Assembly: GCA_022840285.1 (NCBI GenBank)
Contig: JALHIE010000075.1
Coordinates: 1 to 33,126 of the forward strand
Length of the DNA stretch: 33,126 nucleotides
Source of the DNA: Porphyromonadaceae bacterium
GTDB taxonomy: Bacteria > Bacteroidota > Bacteroidia > Bacteroidales > Dysgonomonadaceae
Direction: 5' to 3'
The notes beneath the pieces were generated by a model. That model was not told where the DNA came from, did no database searches, and saw only the letters and a list, made by a program, of their open reading frames with translations. The first letter of the stretch is position 1; each line of letters opens with the position of its first letter. A program made the position numbers and the translations under genes. This document shows, in pieces, positions 25,950 to 33,126 of this stretch.

Positions 25950-26614
25950 ATGAAAGCAATGAAGTATTCTCTGTTGGCGGTAATTTTTGCGGCGTCTGTA
26001 ATCACATGCAACAATTCAAAAGCAACAAACAACGAAAATAATAATTTTAAAAATAAAGAAACTATGAAATTTGAAAAAGTAGCATTACCCTATGCAACCG
26101 ATGCCTTAGAGCCGGTAATCAGTAAAACAACCGTTGAACTCCATTATGGCAAACACCAAAGTTGGTTGTGGGAACAGAATTTGAAAATGCAGATTTGGAA
26201 ACCATCGTGAAGAAGAGTGGCGGCGCCATTTTTAATAACGCTGGACAAACCCTTAATCACAACATTTACTTTACATCGTTCAAGCCGAATGGTGGCGGCG
26301 AGCCTAAAGGAAAGCTGGCTGAAGCCATCAACTCACAGTTTGGATCGTTCGATAAATTCAAGGAAGAGTTCAACGCTGCAGGAGCTACGGTTTTCGGGTC
26401 TGGATGGGTTTGGTTGGCAAAAGATGCCGGTGGCAAGCTGTCAATCGAAAAGGAAGCGAATGCGGGGAATCCGTTAACCAAAGGATTAACACCGATTTTG
26501 GGATTTGATGTCTGGGAACATTCTTACTACCTGGATTATCAGAACCGCCGGGCCGATCACTTGAAAGAGCTCTGGAAGATCATCGATTGGGATGTGGTAA
26601 GCAATCGCTATTGA
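25950..26614 (+). pseudogene. Fe/Mn superoxide dismutase, lipoprotein form, disrupted by deletion/frameshift
   Basis: The first frame (25950-26210) starts with a signal peptide ending SVITC (lipid-anchor Cys20), then a short linker and the SOD N-terminus FEKVALPYATDALEPVISK, VELHYGKH. It then runs into unrelated residues and stops. The second frame picks up with KLVVGTEFENADLETIV at about 26156 and continues with FNNAGQTLNHNIYF, GGEPKGKLAEAI, FGSGWVWLAKD and DVWEHSYYLDYQNRR to the stop at 26614. Compared with E. coli SodB, nine residues between KH and KL (HQTYVNNLN-like) are missing and two bases remain, a net loss of about 25 bases. The four metal ligands survive in the two pieces, but the gateway tyrosine is lost. 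This could be a real pseudogene or a sequence error. Confidence 0.85.
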
Positions 26615-26641
26615 TCACCATCGATATACGGAAAATTACAC

Positions 26642-26677
26642 AGGCGCCATGTCCGGAAAGGATGTGGCGCCTTTTTT
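26642..26677 (+). terminator. Rho-independent terminator after the sod locus
   Basis: AGGCGCCA (26642-26649) pairs with TGGCGCCT (26665-26672) and is followed by a run of T to 26677. Confidence 0.9.
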
Positions 26678-26691
26678 GTATTCACCTTGTC

Positions 26692-26730
26692 AAAAAAAAA
26701 TCACGGAGATCCAAAAAAGGGACTCCGTGA
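26692..26730 (-). terminator. Rho-independent terminator after trxA
   Basis: TCACGGAG (26701-26708) pairs with CTCCGTGA (26723-26730). On the minus strand it is followed by nine T (26692-26700). It lies 25 bases beyond the trxA stop. Confidence 0.92.
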
Positions 26731-26755
26731 GTGAATGCTTCAGAAAGGGGGAGCA

Positions 26756-27070
26756 TCAAATATTTTTCTCCATTTTTTCGGTGAAAAGGGTTTTGGCTCC
26801 GGCTCCCACTACCTTGTCCACTACCTCGCCGTTTTTGATGAAAAGAACGGTGGGGATATTGCGGATGCCGTACTTTGAAGTGGCTTCGTCGTTGTTGTCA
26901 ACATCAATTTTTCCTACCACTACGCGGTCTTTATACTCTTCACTTAACTGATCGATGATGGGACCAACCATCTTGCAGGGTCCGCACCACTCAGCCCAAA
27001 AATCGATAACCACCAGTTTGTCCGTTGCCAACACTTCGTTGAGCGTTGCATCTGTAATTTGTAATGCCAT
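26756..27070 (-). CDS. trxA: Thioredoxin
   Basis: The protein has 104 residues with no signal peptide. The active site is W28-C29-G30-P31-C32-K33 in FWAEWCGPCKMVGP. The cis-proline is in RNIPTVLFIKNG and the C-terminal helix in GAGAKTLFTEKM. It is the general cytoplasmic disulfide reductant, recycled by thioredoxin reductase. It lies 110 bases downstream of dnaE on the same strand and has a clear terminator of its own. No TAnnTTTG box was found just upstream, so it may be read from dnaE. Confidence 0.96.
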   Translation of the reverse strand: MALQITDATLNEVLATDKLVVIDFWAEWCGPCKMVGPIIDQLSEEYKDRVVVGKIDVDNNDEATSKYGIRNIPTVLFIKNGEVVDKVVGAGAKTLFTEKMEKNI

Positions 27071-27112
27071 AGTTATTTTAGTTTTTAGTTTTAATTAGTT
27101 TATCAGAGATTA

Positions 27113-27177
27113 GACAGCTTAGCTGTCAGGTATCGGATTTCAGACGAAGTAGCGTCGTACAATGAATTGTCTGAAAT
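27113..27177. repeat. Inverted repeats between dnaE and trxA
   Basis: GACAGCT-T-AGCTGTC (27113-27127) is a perfect 7-base palindrome with one central base. Beside it, ATTTCAGAC (27137-27145) pairs perfectly with GTCTGAAAT (27169-27177) around a 23-base loop that itself contains GACG and CGTC arms. Neither hairpin is followed by a T-run on either strand. Confidence 0.65.
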
Positions 27178-27180
27178 ATT

Positions 27181-30100
27181 TCAATTTATTTTAAATTCAA
27201 CCTGCAAATTATTTTTTAGAATGTCTATCAGGTGTTTGTCTACCTGGATTTTAGACGGACGCGAAAAAAGCTGCACGTGCATGTTGGACGCTTCACCGAT
27301 AATGTGGAAGTATAACAACGAATGGCCCGAATTGTTTTTCATCAGAGCCGATAATTCCGAAACCATCGTGTCATCCAGTTCGGTAATCGGCAACTGAAGC
27401 GTTATTTTGGTAACCAGTTTGTCTTTCACTTCCGAAAGCAGGTTAATGGAGCTTACTTTTATTTCCAGCTCCTCCTGCCGGAAGCGCTTGGGCTGGATCC
27501 TGGCCGTTACGTAAATAGAGAGCCCGAGTCGCGCAAACTTCCCGAAATTTACGCTATCGTCTCCGAAGAACGCCAGTTCACAGCTACCTGTATAATCTTC
27601 TATGGCCATGATCGTGTAAGGGCTTCCGCGCTTTGTCTGTCCCTCTCTCACACTGGTAACCAAGCCACCGAAACTGACATCTTTGCCGTTAAGCGGAACC
27701 AGGTCCTGCAGCATTGCGCAGCTGGAAGTACATACATAATTCAATAGGAATTCGTAATCATCCAGCGGGTGGGCCGACAGATAAATCCCGATAAGTTCCC
27801 GTTCTTTGTTCAATCGTACCAGATCGGATAATTTCTCCACTTTCGGCAGTTCGGGGCGGCTGATCATAAACGATGTGTCGTTTCCAAAAAGTGAATTCAT
27901 CGATAGGTATTTATCCTGCTGAAATTTGTTCCCGTAGCGAATAAGTGTTTCCAGAAAGTCCTCGCCTTTGCTGTTTACCGACAGGAAATGCTCCCGTTTC
28001 ACTCCGGGAAGCGAATCGAAAGCTCCAGCCAGTGCCAATGATTCAATGTTTTTCTTGTTGCACGAAGATAAGTTCACCCGTTCCACAAAATCAAAAACAT
28101 CCTTGAACGGTCCGTTTTTCGCTCTTTCTTCCAGAATGCTTTCTACAGCTCCGTGCCCGACACTTTTTATGGCAGCCAGCCCAAAGCGGATATGGCCGGA
28201 TTTGTTCACCGAGAACTTCAATACCGATTCGTTGATGTCGGGCGAAAGGACATTGATTCCCATAGCCTTGCACTCGTCCATAAACTTGGTGATTTCCGTA
28301 ATGTTGTTCAGGTTATTGGACAGTACCGACGCCATGTATTCCGACGGATAGTTCGCTTTCAGCCAGGCGGTCTGGTAGGCAACCCACGAGTAACAGGTGG
28401 AGTGCGATTTATTGAAAGCATATTGGGCAAATTTTTCCCAGTCCGTCCAGATCTTTTGCAAGTCCTTTTCCTTGTAGCCGTTGGATTTCCCGCCGGAAAC
28501 AAATTTTTCTTTCAGTGCGGCCATCTTGTCCGCCATTTTTTTGCCCATTGCCTTGCGAAGCTCATCCGATTGACCCCGGGTGAAATTGGCCAGCAGTCGC
28601 GATAAAAGCATCACCTGCTCCTGGTAGACAGTGATTCCGTAGGTCTCGTCCAGAAATTTTTCCATTACCGGAATATCGTACGCGATCTTCTCTTTGCCTT
28701 GTTTGCGGGCGATAAAAGAAGGAATATAATCCATAGGGCCGGGACGGTACAGGGCATTCATCGCGATCAGGTCTTCAAACTTGCTGGGGTGAAGTTCTTT
28801 CAGGTACTTCTGCATCCCGGTCGACTCAAACTGGAACGTACCTGTGGTTTGGCCGTTACTGTACAGTTCGTATGTTTTTGGATCGTCCAGCGGAATGGTG
28901 TTGATATCTATTTTGATGCCGTGGGTTGTTTCGATGTTTACCAGTGCATCCTTTATAATAGTCAGGGTTTTAAGCCCCAAGAAGTCCATCTTTATCAATC
29001 CGGTTTCTTCTATGACGGAGCCTTCGTATTGCGTCACAAGTAATTTTTCCTTTGTCTCCTTGTCGTCGGCTGTACTGATGGGGACAATATCGGAGATATC
29101 GGTTTGCCCGATGATAACACCGCAGGCGTGCACACCGGTACTTCGCACGTTCCCCTCGAGCATCTCCGCATATTTGAGCGTATCGCGCACCAGCGGGTCG
29201 GGGCTGTTAGCGGCTTCTTTGAGCTCCGGTACGTGTTCAATGGCTTCCCGGAGATTTATTTTCTTTACGTTGGGAATCCTGTCGGGAACTAATTTCGCCA
29301 GCCGGTCTGCTTCTGCCAGAGGCAGCTTGTGCACACGGGCAACGTCGCGGATGGATGATTTTGTAGCCATGGTCCCGTAGGTAATGATGCGGGCGACCTT
29401 TTCGAATCCGTACTTCTCGGTAACCCATTGGAGCACCTTGTCGCGCCCCTCGTCGTCGAAATCAATATCTATATCGGGCATTGAGATACGGTCCGGGTTG
29501 AGGAATCGCTCGAACAGAAGATCGTATTTCAGCGGATCGATATCGGTGATTCCCAGGCAGTACGCCACAGCCGATCCGGCGGCTGATCCACGACCCGGGC
29601 CGACCGCAACATCCATTTGGCGTGCCGCGTTAATAAAGTCCTGTACGATCAGGAAATACCCCGGAAACCCCATGTTGGTTATGGTGTCGATTTCGAACTT
29701 CAACCGTGAGGCAACCTCATCACTGAGCTCTTCCCCGTATTTTTTGCGTGCCCCGATTTTGGTAAGGTGCCTCAGGTAGTCTGACTCGAGCTGTATGCGG
29801 ATCACTTTGTCGTACCCGCCCAGCCGGTTGAAATTGGTTTCGCCAAACTTTTCGATCAATGCTGTTTCCGGGTACCTGGTCTTATATTCTTCTTCGGTTC
29901 CAAACGAACTCTCGATGGGGTAAAAAGGCATCAACGCCGGATTGTCAATGGAGTAAATTTCTACCTTGTCGGCAATCTCCATTGTGTTGGCGAGCGCTTC
30001 CGGCACATCGGCAAAAATCCGGTTCATCTCGGCCGTGGTTTTTATCCACTCCTGTTTGGTATAGCGCATCCGGTCGGGGTCATCGAAATCCTTCCCCATG

Positions 30101-30906
30101 CTCAGGCAGATGAGCCGATCGTGCGCATCAGCGTCCTCTTCGTTCACGAAATGGGCGTCGTTGGTGGCAATCACTTTTACACCGTATTTTCTGCCGATTT
30201 TGATGATCTCTTCGTTTACGCGTTGTTGTTTCGGGAAAGTCGTCTGATCGGCACCGGGACGGTCGGTTTTGTGGCGTTGGATTTCGAGGTAAAAATCCTC
30301 GCCGAAAACATTCCGGAACCATTGCACCGCTTCTTCTGCCCCGGTTAGATTACCGTCGTCTATTTTCCGCGGTATCTCTCCTCCCAGGCAAGCGGTGGAG
30401 ACGATGAGCCCCTCGCGATATTTCTCAAGCAGCTCCTTGTCGATGCGCGGGCGGTAATAAAACCCTTCGGTCCAGCTTTTCGATACCATCTTGATGAGGT
30501 TTTTGTAGCCGGTCAGGTTTTTGGCCAGCACAACAAGGTGCCAGCCGCTACCGTCAATTTTTTCCGTTTGTGAGAATCGATCACGACGTGCACAGTAACA
30601 TTCGCAGCCAATGATGGGTTTGAAATTGAGCCTGGCCGTTTTGGCGGCGATCTCCTCCTTTAGTTTCTGGTTAGCGGGATTATTTTCCAGTTCCTTGGCC
30701 AGTTGTTTTATTTCATTTTTTGTTTTCGATTTGACGCTGTTGATATAATTCACAAACTCCTTGATCCCGTACATCGCTCCGTGGTCGGTCAGTGCGATTC
30801 CGGCCATCCCGTCGTTCATGGCCTTATCGACGATCCGGTTGATGCTGGCTTGCCCGTCGAGCAAGGAATATTGGGAGTGGACATGTAAATGTACAAATGG
30901 TTGCAT
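27181..30906 (-). CDS. dnaE: DNA polymerase III alpha subunit
   Basis: This is the replicative C-family polymerase of 1241 residues. The N-terminal PHP domain has FVHLHVHSQYSLLDGQASIN and IALTDHGAMYG. The palm has GPGRGSAAGSAVAYCLGI and the catalytic PDIDIDFDDEGRD. Fingers and beta-binding regions follow, with FQFESTGMQKYLKEL, DYIPSFIARKQGKE and FNKSHSTCYSWVAYQTAWLK. An OB-fold near residue 1060 has VSFGGLVTSVREGQTKRGSP. Length and order match Bacteroidota DnaE1. It copies the chromosome together with the clamp and clamp loader. The -7 box TAAATTTG lies at 30944-30951. The start ATG 30904-30906 gives the expected MQPFVHLHVHS. Confidence 0.97.
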   Translation of the reverse strand: MQPFVHLHVHSQYSLLDGQASINRIVDKAMNDGMAGIALTDHGAMYGIKEFVNYINSVKSKTKNEIKQLAKELENNPANQKLKEEIAAKTARLNFKPIIGCECYCARRDRFSQTEKIDGSGWHLVVLAKNLTGYKNLIKMVSKSWTEGFYYRPRIDKELLEKYREGLIVSTACLGGEIPRKIDDGNLTGAEEAVQWFRNVFGEDFYLEIQRHKTDRPGADQTTFPKQQRVNEEIIKIGRKYGVKVIATNDAHFVNEEDADAHDRLICLSMGKDFDDPDRMRYTKQEWIKTTAEMNRIFADVPEALANTMEIADKVEIYSIDNPALMPFYPIESSFGTEEEYKTRYPETALIEKFGETNFNRLGGYDKVIRIQLESDYLRHLTKIGARKKYGEELSDEVASRLKFEIDTITNMGFPGYFLIVQDFINAARQMDVAVGPGRGSAAGSAVAYCLGITDIDPLKYDLLFERFLNPDRISMPDIDIDFDDEGRDKVLQWVTEKYGFEKVARIITYGTMATKSSIRDVARVHKLPLAEADRLAKLVPDRIPNVKKINLREAIEHVPELKEAANSPDPLVRDTLKYAEMLEGNVRSTGVHACGVIIGQTDISDIVPISTADDKETKEKLLVTQYEGSVIEETGLIKMDFLGLKTLTIIKDALVNIETTHGIKIDINTIPLDDPKTYELYSNGQTTGTFQFESTGMQKYLKELHPSKFEDLIAMNALYRPGPMDYIPSFIARKQGKEKIAYDIPVMEKFLDETYGITVYQEQVMLLSRLLANFTRGQSDELRKAMGKKMADKMAALKEKFVSGGKSNGYKEKDLQKIWTDWEKFAQYAFNKSHSTCYSWVAYQTAWLKANYPSEYMASVLSNNLNNITEITKFMDECKAMGINVLSPDINESVLKFSVNKSGHIRFGLAAIKSVGHGAVESILEERAKNGPFKDVFDFVERVNLSSCNKKNIESLALAGAFDSLPGVKREHFLSVNSKGEDFLETLIRYGNKFQQDKYLSMNSLFGNDTSFMISRPELPKVEKLSDLVRLNKERELIGIYLSAHPLDDYEFLLNYVCTSSCAMLQDLVPLNGKDVSFGGLVTSVREGQTKRGSPYTIMAIEDYTGSCELAFFGDDSVNFGKFARLGLSIYVTARIQPKRFRQEELEIKVSSINLLSEVKDKLVTKITLQLPITELDDTMVSELSALMKNNSGHSLLYFHIIGEASNMHVQLFSRPSKIQVDKHLIDILKNNLQVEFKIN

Positions 30907-30943
30907 AAGAGATATATAAATGGATTTTCCGTTTTAACAGCAA

Positions 30944-30951
30944 CAAATTTA
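30944..30951 (-). promoter_or_regulatory. -7 promoter box of dnaE
   Basis: On the minus strand TAAATTTG matches TAnnTTTG, 37 bases before the ATG. There is no evident TTG at -33. Confidence 0.5.
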
Positions 30952-30998
30952 GCCAAAAAAACAGCCGGCCCGAGAAGAAATAGACAGAAGTTATCAAC

Positions 30999-31028
30999 AA
31001 AAAAACCGGAAGGCATTGCCCTCCGGTT
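30999..31028 (-). terminator. Rho-independent terminator after the peptide transporter
   Basis: On the minus strand AACCGGAGGGC (31028-31018) pairs with GCCTTCCGGTT (31014-31004) around AAT, with one mismatch, and runs into seven T. It lies 30 bases beyond the transporter stop. Confidence 0.9.
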
Positions 31029-31058
31029 CCGTTGAATGTGTTTGGAGCGGGCTATGGT

Positions 31059-32864
31059 TTAATTGGTTGCTTTTTCAAGCCTTTTCATAATGGAAAAGAT
31101 GAATACGGCCGAGGCCAGGCAACATAAAATGAAAACAGCCCACAACTGCCACAGGTCTAATTTACCCCATAAATCACTTCCGATGGAAAGAAGCTTATTC
31201 CCTACAGCTGTAGCCAGTAACCATCCAGCTTGCATCATCCCTTGAAATCTGGGAGGAGCAACTTTGGATACGAATGAAAGTCCCATGGGACTAAGGAACA
31301 GCTCCGCAATGGTCAGAACCAAGTAGGTGCCGATCAGCCAGTATGCCGAAACTCTCGAAGAATCGGGTATGGAATTTATTTTGGTTACTCCTCCTTCCTC
31401 GAACAATAATTCGTGCGGAGATACTAACCCCAGTGAAGCGATCAGCATCACCGTAAAGCCCAATGCCGCAATAATCATGCCTATACCAATTTTTCTGGGA
31501 GTGGAAGGTTCCATGTTTCGATTACGCAGCCAAGTAAACACACCCATTACAGGAAATGTTAATGCGACGATATAGACGGGATTGAACGATTGGAAAATTT
31601 CAGGGCCGATTGGGTTGGCGGGGGCAAATTTCTTATAGAGGAAGAATGTAATAATGCCTCCTAAAACAGCTAGAATGAGGCCATAGAGTCTGTTTTTTTT
31701 GTTTTTGTTGAAAAGGAGCACCAATCCGGCTACACCTGCGGCAAATGACAATAATGAGTAAATATTAAAGAAGATATTTGTGAAAGGTCCTACATTTTTA
31801 ACGGTGTAATCACGGGCGAAAAATGTTAATGTTAATCCGTTCTGATGAAACGACATCCAAAAGAAAATAACGACTAAAAATACGAGTAAAAGAGCATTTA
31901 CCTTTGGCTTTTCTTCTTTCGTTGACAATTGGAACATAATGGCTACAAAGCCTAAAAATAATCCGATAGCTAACCCAAGCCCCAGGTTATTAAAAACGAA
32001 ATGGAATATAACCGTGACAATAACAAAAATTGTTGCTGCTATAATATAAGCCGAAGTGGTTGATTTCAATGTTTGCCCTTCTTCTACTTTAGCTTTAGCT
32101 TTTTCAACCTGCGGTAACTTCTTGTTAAAAATTACATAAACCAGCAAGGATATAATCATTGCCACGGCTGCAATTCCAAAAGCATAATTATATCCTTTTG
32201 CAAATACCTCCAGGTATTGTGTTGCAAACGTGCCTAAGTCTGTTACAACATGTCCACTTACTTTATCAGCAAGAGCCTGAAAACTTGCAGTATTTTCTAG
32301 GGTTCCGTTTTTAAAAGCGTGAGCGAGTGCGGGTAAACTTCCGTCGTGGGCAAACCCTTGAGTACTTAGATACCAGTTACGGATTCCATTGGCTACGTGA
32401 GGCGCAAACAAGGCTCCTATATTGATTCCCATGTAGAAAATCATATAACCCGTATCCCTTACGCTAGCGTATTGCGGATTGTCATACATTTGACCAACTA
32501 CAGCTTGTAGGTTGCCTTTGAAAAGACCGTTACCCAATGCGATAACTCCCAGTGCAATGATTGATAAGGCTAAAGGATTGCCCGGAATCGCCAACATAAC
32601 GTATCCGGCAAACATGATAATGATACCAAACAGAATTACGGTTTTGTATTTTCGGGTAGAATCGGCAATAATACCACCGATTAATGCCAGTGCATAAATA
32701 CCAAAATAAAACCAACTGTAAATTTCTCCGGCGATTGATTCGTTTAACCCATATTTAGCCTGGAGAAAAAGTACCAAAATGGCCATCATGGTGTAAAAAC
32801 CGAAGCGTTCACCCATGTTGGAGAAAAATGCAACGAGTAAACCTTTAGGATGATTTTTGAACAT
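31059..32864 (-). CDS. POT-family peptide transporter (peptide MFS)
   Basis: The protein has 601 residues with about 14 membrane helices. It is a major facilitator of the proton-dependent oligopeptide transporter type. The N-terminus MFKNHPKGLLVAFFSNMGER leads into RFGFYTMMAILVLFLQAK, helix 1. GNGLFKGNLQAVVGQMYD and GYMIFYMGINIGALFAP are family signatures of helices 4-5, and FLSPMGLSFVSKVAPPRFQG those of helix 10. The E-x-x-E-R proton-coupling motif reads N-x-x-E-R here. It is expected to import di- and tripeptides into an amino-acid-fermenting cell; the substrate is not proven. It is a single-gene transcript with a promoter box at 32904-32911 and a terminator at 30999-31028. Confidence 0.93.
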   Translation of the reverse strand: MFKNHPKGLLVAFFSNMGERFGFYTMMAILVLFLQAKYGLNESIAGEIYSWFYFGIYALALIGGIIADSTRKYKTVILFGIIIMFAGYVMLAIPGNPLALSIIALGVIALGNGLFKGNLQAVVGQMYDNPQYASVRDTGYMIFYMGINIGALFAPHVANGIRNWYLSTQGFAHDGSLPALAHAFKNGTLENTASFQALADKVSGHVVTDLGTFATQYLEVFAKGYNYAFGIAAVAMIISLLVYVIFNKKLPQVEKAKAKVEEGQTLKSTTSAYIIAATIFVIVTVIFHFVFNNLGLGLAIGLFLGFVAIMFQLSTKEEKPKVNALLLVFLVVIFFWMSFHQNGLTLTFFARDYTVKNVGPFTNIFFNIYSLLSFAAGVAGLVLLFNKNKKNRLYGLILAVLGGIITFFLYKKFAPANPIGPEIFQSFNPVYIVALTFPVMGVFTWLRNRNMEPSTPRKIGIGMIIAALGFTVMLIASLGLVSPHELLFEEGGVTKINSIPDSSRVSAYWLIGTYLVLTIAELFLSPMGLSFVSKVAPPRFQGMMQAGWLLATAVGNKLLSIGSDLWGKLDLWQLWAVFILCCLASAVFIFSIMKRLEKATN

Positions 32865-32903
32865 AAATTGATTTTTTTAGATGTTTGGAATTTTTTTAAT
32901 TTG

Positions 32904-32911
32904 CAAATATA
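32904..32911 (-). promoter_or_regulatory. -7 promoter box of the peptide transporter
   Basis: On the minus strand TATATTTG followed by C matches the -7 box, 39 bases before ATG 32864. The -33 element is not clear. Confidence 0.6.
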
Positions 32912-33062
32912 CATAAATAAATGAAATATTTAACTTGAGCAAGCTGTTGATTCAGCCACTGATGGGAATAACATGCAATGCTTGAATGCAGCATAAAAAT
33001 ATCGACAAACGGGGTAGTTATTCCCGCTTTGAAAAAAATGAACAAAATATTTCTTCCTTTTG

Positions 33063-33092
33063 TTGTATTATTTAATTTTTGTTGTAATTTTG
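33063..33092 (+). promoter_or_regulatory. Bacteroidota-type promoter for the gene at 33121
   Basis: TTG at 33063-33065 is followed after 19 bases by TAATTTTG at 33085-33092, the -33/-7 pattern of the phylum. Confidence 0.75.
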
Positions 33093-33120
33093 CAACCGAT
33101 ATTCGCAAATAACGAATAAA

Positions 33121-33126
33121 ATGAAA
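33121..33126 (+). CDS. Start of a plus-strand gene cut by the window end
   Basis: ATG AAA are the last six bases. They follow a well-formed promoter at 33063-33092 with the expected leader of about 20 bases, so this is probably a real start. Nothing can be said of the product. Confidence 0.5.

Larger units (their letters stand above)
32865..33120. other. 256-base divergent intergenic region
   Basis: It holds the transporter promoter (minus) and the promoter of the next plus-strand gene. A direct repeat TTTTGTTGTA at 33058-33067 and 33077-33086 supplies the -33 and part of the -7 box of the latter. A 6-base inverted repeat TATTCG/CGAATA (33100-33118) sits at the expected start of that transcript. 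A 70-codon minus-strand frame across it is judged to be chance. Confidence 0.55.

Noticed and set aside
25950..26614. Reading the two superoxide dismutase pieces as two separate functional genes
   Set aside because: Each piece holds only part of the fold and only some metal ligands, and the second has no credible start codon (only TTG 26162). One broken gene explains both.
32896..33108. 70-codon minus-strand frame upstream of the peptide transporter
   Set aside because: It overlaps both divergent promoters, has no recognisable motif and has the composition of AT-rich intergenic DNA.

Overview
The window comes from the chromosome of a Bacteroidota bacterium, most likely a fermentative member of Bacteroidales in the Dysgonomonadaceae/Porphyromonadaceae range (genus is an inference). 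The main evidence is the promoter sequence: several genes start just after a TAnnTTTG box, twice with a TTG 19 bases upstream, which is the pattern of the Bacteroidota primary sigma factor. Gene orders typical of the phylum also support it (nusB-yajC-ybbR-coaE, parE-coaD-S41 protease, rsfS-ftsH). There is no phage, IS element, CRISPR array or RNA gene that I can support.

Layout. 1-156: end of sufS (Fe-S cluster assembly). 185-7322, minus strand: PIF1-like/HRDC helicase overlapping argS, a 943-residue FAD/Fe-S 2-hydroxyacid dehydrogenase, and a small winged-helix protein with its own terminator. 7493-10346, minus: coaE, ybbR-like, yajC and nusB, transcribed from one promoter that diverges from a GNAT-like gene (10514-11644, plus). 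11711-15771, plus: parE, coaD and a secreted S41 protease. 15849-23212: an accessory carbohydrate region. 23315-25754, plus: rsfS and ftsH. 25950-26614: a frame-broken superoxide dismutase. 26756-30906, minus: trxA and dnaE. 31059-32864, minus: a POT-family peptide transporter. A further plus-strand gene begins at 33121, the last six bases.

The accessory region is the most interesting part. A lipoprotein made of two tandem DUF1080 (3-keto-disaccharide hydrolase) domains lies beside a Tat-exported Gfo/Idh/MocA oxidoreductase, an exported SMP-30/gluconolactonase, a cytosolic Gfo/Idh/MocA oxidoreductase and a GntP-type sugar-acid permease. The last four run in one direction behind a clear promoter. 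Together they suggest that a sugar or glycoside is oxidised outside the cytoplasm, that the resulting keto-glycoside or lactone is cleaved there, and that the acid is imported by GntP for further redox processing. No glycoside hydrolase of a classical family, no SusCD pair and no regulator is visible here. The substrate is unknown.

Other unusual points are: a deletion and frameshift in the lipoprotein-type superoxide dismutase; an N-terminal extension of CoaD built on a degenerate 16-base tandem repeat; a dihydroorotate-dehydrogenase-like protein lacking the usual active-site loop; and nested inverted repeats between trxA and dnaE. All identifications rest on reading motifs by eye; no database search was run.
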